NCBI GenBank assembly: GCA_963832245.1
Contig: CAWHTG010000004.1
Span: 1,488,001-1,552,000 of the forward strand
DNA length: 64,000 nt
Reading direction: 5' to 3'
From: JABDBE01 sp963832245
Lineage (GTDB): Bacteria > Acidobacteriota > Terriglobia > Terriglobales > Acidobacteriaceae
Shown: in pieces, positions 57,918 through 64,000 of the stretch
Position numbering within the stretch: position 1 is the stretch's first letter
Layout: each line of letters opens with the position of its first letter
Translations under genes and position numbers: made by a program
The notes under the pieces: model-generated
Databases searched by the model: none
What the model saw: the letters and a program-made list of their open reading frames with translations, nothing else
What the model was told of the DNA's origin: nothing

Positions 57918-60784
57918 ACGCGCTGCAACCTCAGAAGTTGATTCGCCACATCAATCATTTTCGCTGTGCCCACGAGAGGCCGCAAGGCTTTGTAGAGTTC
58001 AGTTCTCAGCCTGCTTTCTTGCTGCTTGTTCCAGCGGTAATCAGGCTGCGCTTCGAACAAAGCGTTGAGTGCTTTAGCATTCATGCGATCGGAGCCGGGA
58101 AACACGACAGAAACTGTTTTGTAAATAGCGAAAGTGTTCGCGTCCAAGCCAAGGTTCTGCCGCTCGACATCGGCTTCAGTGACTTCTCGTGCAAGTTTCT
58201 CAAAGTCGAGTAGCGCCTGCTGGGTAGTAATCTGACGGTCTTCGTACGCCTCGACCAGCTTTTCTGCGCGCTCGCCAATCGAGAGCAGGAAAGGTTTGGA
58301 CAAGCCGTCCTGCTGCACCGTAGTCACGAGAATCTTGCGCAGGTTCAAAACCTTGGTGGTGTCCGTGGTGTCACTATCTTTGAGCTTGGCAAGCTCTTCA
58401 GGGCCGAGACTGTGCACCGCACCCGGTATCTCAAGCTGTCCAGTGATGGTGTGTTGCTGGAGTAGCTCGCGAGTCTTGTTCGAGACCTCCCGGTCAACAT
58501 AGATGCGGTCGCCGTATGCCGTGCGAATCAGGGAATAAAGTTCTGCCAATGCAAGATAGTCGTCGATGAATGGGCGCAGGAACGCATCTGGGGAAACGAC
58601 CTCGTAGACGTTCTGTAGCTGGCGGAAGAACTTGAAAAAGTTGCCTCGTAGCTCTTTGTCCTCGAAGTGCTCGATTGCACGCTCCTTGGCTTTGTCGTCC
58701 CAACCTTTTGCCCATGGCAGGCAATCCCGAGCTTGCTCCTTCATCATCGTTGCGAATAGCTGCTTAAGAACGTCGATATTCTGAATGACCGACGCGACAA
58801 CGTCGGAATCGAAGGCCAGAGCCTTCTCAAGCTTTTCAAAGATGCCGACGAAGTCGAGCACGAAGCCATACGGCTTCACCTGCCCCTGCTCATCTTCGTA
58901 GGGCCGATTGACCCGAGCGATTGCCTGAAGCAGTACGTGGTCTCGCATGGGCTTGTCGAGGTACATGCAGTAGAGAATGGGCGCATCGAATCCAGTCAGC
59001 AATTTCTCGGTCACGATGAGAATCTTCGGCTTCTCGGTCTTCCTAATGAAGTCCTTGCGGATTTTCTTTTCATCCTCCTCAGTGACGTACAGAGCCCTGA
59101 GTTCCGGTTTGTCGCCATGTGACGGTGAGAAGACCACCCGCGAATAATCGGCTGGCAGATACTTGTCGAGAGCCTTCTTGTAGAGGGCGCAGGCTTCTCG
59201 GTCTACGGCCACGACGAACGCTTTGAACCCCATCGGCTCGACGTTTTCGCGGTAGTGCGTTGCGACGTACGCTGCAATTTTGTCGATGCGGTCAGGAGCC
59301 TTCATCATCTCCTTCAGTTCGACCGCACGGTCAAGGATGGCGTTCAACTCCTCGACATCGCTGACGCCCTCGGCTTCCGCCAAGCTCAAGAACTTCTTTT
59401 CGAGCAGGTCTCTATCCACTCTCAAACTGGATGGGGCGAGCGCATAGTTGAGCGTGACCGTCGTGCCGTCTTGGATGGACTCGGCTATCGAGTATTTGTC
59501 GAGATACCCCTGCTCGTCGTCGCTGCCGAAGACCTTGAAGGTGCCTTGGCCACGCGAGAGGCGGTCAACAGGCGTTCCTGTGAAGCCGATGTACGTTGCG
59601 TTCGGCAACGCACCCATCAAGTAGTTGCCGAGGTCGCCACCAGTCGTACGGTGTGCCTCGTCCACCAAAATGACAACGCTCTCGCGGGTGTTGATGTTGG
59701 CCGGAATGTCGTCGAACTTGTGAATCATGGAGACCACGAGTCCGCGATAGTCAGCCCCGAGAATCTCCTGAAGTTCCTTCTTGCTGTCGGCCACGCGGAC
59801 GGTCTTTATGCCGTATGCGTCAACGTTCTTCAAAAGCTGGCCTTCGAGTTCATTGCGGTCAATGAGCATTAACACTGTCGGCTTCTCCGCGCCACGAACC
59901 TCGCGAAGGAGTTTGGCTGCGACCGTAAGCATCGTCAGGGTCTTGCCGCTGCCTTGAGTGTGCCAGATGAGTCCCCGCCGTTTCGTCGCATCGGCAACTC
60001 GCTGGACGACCTTCTCGACCGCTCGGGTCTGATGCTGGCGCAGAATCTTCTTGGTGAGTTCATCGTTTTCTGTCATGAAAATGACGTAGTCACGAACGAG
60101 CCGGAGAAAACGCGGACGGTTGAAGAACGCCTTGACCTTACTCTCGTAATTGCCCGGCTGCTCGTCGCGCCAGTTGAACAAATTCTTACGGCTGGTGCTC
60201 CAAGTCACACCGTAAAAGAAGTCAAGCAGTTGGGTAACCTCGAACACCTGAGTCGCCACGAACATCTCAGGCGTCTCTCGGTGATAGCGTCGAATCTGGT
60301 CAACGCCGAGGGCGAGTCCGTCTTGCTTTCCCGCATCTTTCAACTCGGCCAAAGCGACTGGCATTCCGTTAATCAGAAAGACGACATCGGCGCGGTTATT
60401 GAAGACGACGCCCTTTTGCCACCACTCATCCGTGACGTGAAACAGGTTGTTCTCGGGCTTTTCAAAGTCGATGAGTCTGATATTTCTCTCGCGGTTCTCA
60501 TCCGGAACAAAAATGGACTGCTCACCGCGAAGCCATGAATGCGCTTCTCGGTTGCCCTCGATGTTGGGCTTCAGCAGTTTCAGACGACGCAAGATGTCGG
60601 GCGTGCGACTTAAGTCCACGACGCCGGGGTTCAGCCGGACAAGTTGTGCTTCAAGGATTCCGCTGAAATAGAGTCCGGTATCACCTTCGCGGAGGCCAAG
60701 GGCGTCGTCGGGTCTGACGTATTCCCAGCCAATCTCCCGCGCATACTTCAACATCGGATTCTGGACTGCGGAACGTTCGCTCAT
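57914..60784 (-). CDS. hsdR: Type I restriction endonuclease, R subunit
   Basis: 956 residues. N-terminal PD-(D/E)xK nuclease: DVVFLINGMPVALAELKDAG with ELK as the catalytic E-x-K. SF2 translocase motifs: Walker A WHTQGSGKTLTML, DEAH-box VVILVDEAHRTTGGD, motif III YIGFTGTPVDRL, and motif VI ALLQAIARVNRPYEDEQG-like. A C-terminal helical region contacts the methylase. It cleaves unmodified DNA after ATP-driven translocation. Its start overlaps hsdS by 4 bp. It looks intact. Confidence 0.95.
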   Translation of the reverse strand: MSERSAVQNPMLKYAREIGWEYVRPDDALGLREGDTGLYFSGILEAQLVRLNPGVVDLSRTPDILRRLKLLKPNIEGNREAHSWLRGEQSIFVPDENRERNIRLIDFEKPENNLFHVTDEWWQKGVVFNNRADVVFLINGMPVALAELKDAGKQDGLALGVDQIRRYHRETPEMFVATQVFEVTQLLDFFYGVTWSTSRKNLFNWRDEQPGNYESKVKAFFNRPRFLRLVRDYVIFMTENDELTKKILRQHQTRAVEKVVQRVADATKRRGLIWHTQGSGKTLTMLTVAAKLLREVRGAEKPTVLMLIDRNELEGQLLKNVDAYGIKTVRVADSKKELQEILGADYRGLVVSMIHKFDDIPANINTRESVVILVDEAHRTTGGDLGNYLMGALPNATYIGFTGTPVDRLSRGQGTFKVFGSDDEQGYLDKYSIAESIQDGTTVTLNYALAPSSLRVDRDLLEKKFLSLAEAEGVSDVEELNAILDRAVELKEMMKAPDRIDKIAAYVATHYRENVEPMGFKAFVVAVDREACALYKKALDKYLPADYSRVVFSPSHGDKPELRALYVTEEDEKKIRKDFIRKTEKPKILIVTEKLLTGFDAPILYCMYLDKPMRDHVLLQAIARVNRPYEDEQGQVKPYGFVLDFVGIFEKLEKALAFDSDVVASVIQNIDVLKQLFATMMKEQARDCLPWAKGWDDKAKERAIEHFEDKELRGNFFKFFRQLQNVYEVVSPDAFLRPFIDDYLALAELYSLIRTAYGDRIYVDREVSNKTRELLQQHTITGQLEIPGAVHSLGPEELAKLKDSDTTDTTKVLNLRKILVTTVQQDGLSKPFLLSIGERAEKLVEAYEDRQITTQQALLDFEKLAREVTEADVERQNLGLDANTFAIYKTVSVVFPGSDRMNAKALNALFEAQPDYRWNKQQESRLRTELYKALRPLVGTAKMIDVANQLLRLQRV

Positions 60785-61989
60785 GTGTGAGCCTCTACGG
60801 ATATCAGCCGTGTTGCATCTAGTTGGCCTGACATCAGGTGCTCCAATAGCCCATTGAATAGCTCACGGAGGTAGTGGCTCTCGTGTTCGAGCGCCAGAAT
60901 CTTAGCGTCAGACGCTCTAAGAGCTTTAACGATGTTGACTTGTTCATCGAGGTGCGGGAGGAGAGTTGGGAAACGTCCCAGCTTCGTTTTGTTAATGCAT
61001 GCGAGATTTGTTGTCTTATGGGCTACGCTGAGGAAATACGAGCGACCGTACGGGCTCTGTACAAGATATGCGAGAAATTCAGGCATTAACAGGCGGCGGT
61101 TAGGGCGGACTGCGAAGACGTGGTTCTGATGGATGCAGGGCGTGACTCCGCCCGTCCACACGAAACCTCTACCCAATTTATCAAAGTCCCCTCCCTCAGT
61201 TAGAACAATGTCCCCCTGCTGGAGTTCGTACCGCTTTAACTCTGATTGACGAATCTGGATAGTCTTCATCTCGGACAGATTTAGATACCCGTCCTGAACG
61301 TTTGCCACGCGGAGGTACGGAACAGAAATTGTCTCTTTGTCGCCCAGTTTGCGACCCTTAGCTACCCCTGTCTGAATAAACGCGCACTCCTCCAGCGGCA
61401 GGACAGTCCAATCGGTCGGAACGCGGCCATGACTTCGTGCTTCGACCAACCTAGTGGTGCCTTGGACGCCATACGTAAAGAAGTGCTCCATCATCGCGGC
61501 TTTACGCTCGCGCTCAAATGCTAGTTCCCGCTTCCGCGCCTCTCCCGCCTCCTGAACCGCCTGTAACGAACTGGATATTGCCTGCTGCTCTACAACCGGA
61601 GGTATCCGAACCTCGATTCTGTGTAGGACATTACGATTCAAAGTCGGGACGCTCACGCCGCCAGTGAATCTCCCCAAATCCAAGTAGCGAAGAAAAAATG
61701 AGATGAAACGAGGGTCATTGCCATGAAAGTCGGTGACCCACAAAGTCGTATTGAGTGGCCAATAATCTTGTTCGACCCATGCGACTTCACCGACGCTGCC
61801 GCTTCGACCAACCAGCACACCGGGACTCTTGGCCACAAAAGACGCGTGGTATCCAACTATGCCGTTCGAACCGATGACAGGGTAGTGTCCTTGTGACCTA
61901 TCCTGAACGGGCAAGTCTTTACCTCTTGATAGGGTGATGGCGTCCCCGAGATTGATTACACGCCACGTAGATTGAACAGGGTCAAGCAT
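60781..61989 (-). CDS. hsdS: Type I restriction-modification specificity subunit
   Basis: 402 residues from ATG 61989, which overlaps the hsdM stop by 8 bp; the frame stays open to 62079. Two target-recognition domains, TRD1 (about 8-165: VINLGDAITLSRGKDLPVQD, YPVIGSNGIVGYH) and TRD2 (about 210-375: CAFIQTGVAKGRKL, YLRVANVQDGYLNLSEM), are separated by coiled-coil spacers (AGEARKRELAFERERKAAMM and the C-terminal ALEHESHYLRELFNGLLEHL). The two half-site specificities cannot be read from sequence. Confidence 0.93.
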   Translation of the reverse strand: MLDPVQSTWRVINLGDAITLSRGKDLPVQDRSQGHYPVIGSNGIVGYHASFVAKSPGVLVGRSGSVGEVAWVEQDYWPLNTTLWVTDFHGNDPRFISFFLRYLDLGRFTGGVSVPTLNRNVLHRIEVRIPPVVEQQAISSSLQAVQEAGEARKRELAFERERKAAMMEHFFTYGVQGTTRLVEARSHGRVPTDWTVLPLEECAFIQTGVAKGRKLGDKETISVPYLRVANVQDGYLNLSEMKTIQIRQSELKRYELQQGDIVLTEGGDFDKLGRGFVWTGGVTPCIHQNHVFAVRPNRRLLMPEFLAYLVQSPYGRSYFLSVAHKTTNLACINKTKLGRFPTLLPHLDEQVNIVKALRASDAKILALEHESHYLRELFNGLLEHLMSGQLDATRLISVEAHT

Positions 61990-63649
61990 CCTGTTCCATC
62001 CCAAGCCTTTGTAGAAACTCGTCGAGTGCGCGGTCAGCAGCTTCTCGGGCGCTGCGAGCAGAACGCAAATCAGCGACAATGACTGGTAACGGACGATGTC
62101 TGGCCTTATCGTGCATTTGCACGAACAGTGATGGACTTAAGTTGTAGTCCGACTCGCGAATGTCCTTTAGGGTTACCACACGGCTTAGCTTCTCTTGCGT
62201 TTGCCAGTCTCGGACTACGCCCGTCACCGCTGTGATGCCATCATCGGTGAGTTTGTTCTTGGGCTTCTCCTTTACGAAATGGCTTGACGCGTTTATCAGC
62301 AGGAACTGACCCTTGCGACCATTCTCCTTGTGGCGATTGAGCACCACGATGATGCCCGGTGCATTTGTGTTGTAGAAAAGATTCTCTGGCAGCAGGATGA
62401 CAGCCTCGATGAGGTCAGCCTCGACAAACGCCTGCCGAATTATCCTTTCTTTGTTCGAAGACTTGCTGCCTGAGCCACGCGACACGGCCCCGGTGTCCAG
62501 CACCACAGCTCCACGCCCAGTGTCGTTGAGAGATGCTGCGATGTGTTGCAACCAACCCCAGTCCGCCGATGAAGATGGAGGCACACCATACGCGAAACGC
62601 TTCCAGTTGTCGTTCTCATAGAAAGTCTCGCCGTAGTTGTCTTGATTCCACATCGGATTGGCGACGACGTAGTCGAACCGCTTCAGCCCTGCCCCTTCTG
62701 CGGCAAAGCCCGGCTTGGTGAAAGTGTCCCCGATTGCGAAGAAGGAATCGGTGTAGTCGTGCAAGAACATATTTATCTTTGCCATCGCGAACGTCACCGC
62801 GTTCGATTCCTGCCCGAACAATCTCGGAGCCTTGCTCTTGTGCTCCGGGTTCTTCTGCTCGAACAGGAGCCGAGCCTTAATCAGCAGCCCCGCCGAACCG
62901 CATGTCGGGTCGTACACCGTGGTATATGGCTTGGAGTCGAGGAGATGCGCGATTAGCCATCCGACTTCTTTCGGCGTGTAGAACTCTCCCGCGCTCTGCC
63001 CCTGCCCCTCTGCGAACTTCCGCAACAGATATTCGTATGCCCGACCGAGAATGTCTGGCTCGGCGTTCTTCAATCCCAGACGATGACGGCTGATGACCTC
63101 GATGAGTGCAGCGAGACGGTCGTCGTCAAGCGTTCGCTGTCCGCTCTGCCGCTCGTTGTAGTCCTTGATGTCAAGAACACCGAGCAAGTCAGGATTTAGC
63201 TTCGCAACTTCGCGCATGGCGTCGGTCACGAACTGGCCGAGAGTTCCGTCAGCAGCGTGGTTCCGTATGGCATCCCAACGGTACTCGTGCGGGACGAAGA
63301 ACCGGACGATGGGCTTGCGATTGTTTTTGAGTGCGTCCTCGTGGTCGGCCTTGATGACTTCACGAGCGACTCCTTCGTCGCCAAATTCCTTCACCTGACC
63401 CACGAACTCATCGTCGAACACGTCCGAGAGCCGCTTGAAGAACACAAGGGGCAGGATGAAGTCTTTGAATTTCGGGGCGTCCGCTGCGCCACGGACGGCG
63501 CACGCAGCATCCCAGAGCCATGTCTCCAAAGTGGAAACGTCCATATGCTCCTCAGCGAGGGCAGGAAGGGCGATAGTCGCAACCTTCGGCTCTGCAGCTT
63601 TCTTTTGGCGGGGTTTCTTGACGGTCTTGACGGCTGTAGCCATGCCCAT
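61982..63649 (-). CDS. hsdM: Type I restriction-modification adenine methylase
   Basis: 555 residues from ATG 63649 (TGAGGA site); ATG 63676 in the same frame is possible. A short basic N-tail (KTVKKPRQKKAAEPK) precedes the HsdM N-terminal helical domain (LETWLWDAACAVRGAADAPK). SAM motif I: YDPTCGSAGLLIKA. Catalytic motif IV: YVVANPMWNQDNYG, NPMW instead of the commoner NPPF/Y. Later VVLDTGAVSRGSGSKS and AVILLPENLFYNTNAPGII are HsdM blocks. N6-adenine methylation protects self DNA. First gene of the hsdM-S-R-ygjP unit. Confidence 0.94.
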   Translation of the reverse strand: MGMATAVKTVKKPRQKKAAEPKVATIALPALAEEHMDVSTLETWLWDAACAVRGAADAPKFKDFILPLVFFKRLSDVFDDEFVGQVKEFGDEGVAREVIKADHEDALKNNRKPIVRFFVPHEYRWDAIRNHAADGTLGQFVTDAMREVAKLNPDLLGVLDIKDYNERQSGQRTLDDDRLAALIEVISRHRLGLKNAEPDILGRAYEYLLRKFAEGQGQSAGEFYTPKEVGWLIAHLLDSKPYTTVYDPTCGSAGLLIKARLLFEQKNPEHKSKAPRLFGQESNAVTFAMAKINMFLHDYTDSFFAIGDTFTKPGFAAEGAGLKRFDYVVANPMWNQDNYGETFYENDNWKRFAYGVPPSSSADWGWLQHIAASLNDTGRGAVVLDTGAVSRGSGSKSSNKERIIRQAFVEADLIEAVILLPENLFYNTNAPGIIVVLNRHKENGRKGQFLLINASSHFVKEKPKNKLTDDGITAVTGVVRDWQTQEKLSRVVTLKDIRESDYNLSPSLFVQMHDKARHRPLPVIVADLRSARSAREAADRALDEFLQRLGMEQDA

Positions 63650-63856
63650 CCATATCCTCAGTTTCAGACTGCCCATGAAGCCTACCCTTTGACTTCAATC
63701 GGGTCAATTCGAGAATGAACCCTGCGGCGGGCACGCCCCGGTCGCACGGCAGCAGCAACGTCATCGCAAAGTTTGTCACCGGAGGTCTGCCAAGTCTCCG
63801 AAAAATCAATGAATTTATGATGGCGAAGCAAAGGCGAAAGATGATAACCTTGGTTC
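63650..63856. promoter_or_regulatory. Divergent region upstream of hsdM
   Basis: About 200 bp between hsdM (minus) and the edge gene (plus). It must carry the R-M promoter. On the minus strand ATCATTCTTT... is AT-rich near 63800-63850. No clear box pair or C-protein operator was identified, and no controller gene is present. Confidence 0.3.
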
Positions 63857-64000
63857 GTGGATGAGGGCCGCAAGCGCGTGTTGCTAATTGCTGCCGCGAT
63901 TCTCGCTGCGCGGAAGTTGGCGCAGTATGAGGGCGGAACGAAGTTCCCGCCACGGTTAGCGCAATTGCAGATGCAGTCCGCTGGGCGGAAGAAATCATGC
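63857..64000 (+). pseudogene. Small helical protein gene, frameshifted and cut by the window edge
   Basis: GTG 63857 opens VDEGRKRVLLIAAAILAARK and LAQYEGGTKF. After about 63945 the good sense moves to another frame, which reads TVSAIADAVRWAEEIM up to the edge; together they match a pattern I recall from small acidobacterial proteins (RVLLIAAxILAARKLAQ...AIxDAVxWAEEIM). One missing base in CCGCCACGG would explain the shift. It may be a pseudogene or a sequencing error. Function unknown. Confidence 0.45.

Noticed and set aside
1..64000. CRISPR arrays, transposase genes and rRNA
   Set aside because: Looked for on both strands; no regular spaced direct repeats, no transposase motifs and no rRNA-like segments were found.

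Overview
The window looks like chromosome from a GC-rich Gram-negative soil bacterium, most probably an Acidobacteriota of the class Terriglobia (Koribacter/Acidobacteriaceae-like). This is inferred from gene content, not from a database search. The pointers are an Oar-type carboxypeptidase-like/TonB receptor, Ser/Thr kinases fused to PEGA or sulfatase-modifying domains, a lipid A and lipoprotein maturation cluster, several small protein families I associate with this phylum, and many short intergenic palindromes of the GTAGAGACG...CGTCTC, GCATCGC-TTCA-GCGATGC and GGGCT-TT-AGCCC types. No rRNA, complete tRNA, CRISPR array or transposase was seen.

Layout. 1-3.0 kb: distal part of an exopolysaccharide export operon on the minus strand (Wza-like exporter, Wzz/GumC chain-length protein, a 32-codon coupled ORF, and a CpsD-like ATPase with a degenerate P-loop that runs off the left edge). 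3.5-4.2 kb: an atypical NarL-type regulator. 4.2-9.9 kb: prfB with its +1 programmed frameshift, lnt, a MobB-like P-loop protein, lpxD and an LpxL-type acyltransferase. 10-18.7 kb: housekeeping and stress genes (YSC84, a second atypical NarL regulator, a pilin-like secreted protein, a SufT-like protein, a methyltransferase, an amino acid permease, a YndJ-like membrane protein, a SET-domain protein). 18.7-24.7 kb: a tripartite RND efflux operon. 25.2-28.8 kb: the Oar-like receptor. 28.9-34.8 kb: a PilZ-TonB fusion, a coiled-coil protein, a divergent HxlR/DoxX pair, a winged-helix protein, a decayed MacA plus an orphan ABC ATPase, and a YCII protein. 35-40.7 kb: a PEGA pseudokinase facing an active-looking kinase/FGE/hydrolase fusion. 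40.9-43.7 kb: 3-hydroxyacyl-CoA dehydrogenase, a beta-barrel protein and a degenerate M48 protein.

44.2-55.4 kb is an accessory-looking cluster of small stress and redox proteins: three DoxX-like membrane proteins if the one at 31.4 kb is counted, three YCII proteins likewise counting the one at 34.4 kb, two SnoaL-like proteins, a RibD/DHFR-like protein, two tandem secreted paralogues, an HD protein and three aldo/keto reductases, two of them Tat-exported. It contains the decayed remains of a cytochrome P460 gene and a catalase gene.

At 55419 there is a 20-bp piece identical to what the 3' end of a bacterial tRNA-Ser (with CCA) would look like on the minus strand. Its orientation predicts an integrated island to its right. 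That side holds two pseudogenes and a minus-strand hsdM-hsdS-hsdR-ygjP set followed by a HEPN-like protein with an R-x4-H motif. This is the best candidate in the window for an under-described (probably defence) system. The integrase and the intact tRNA-Ser would lie beyond the right edge.

All functional calls come from reading translated sequence and recalling family motifs. No alignment or search was run, and residue positions are approximate.
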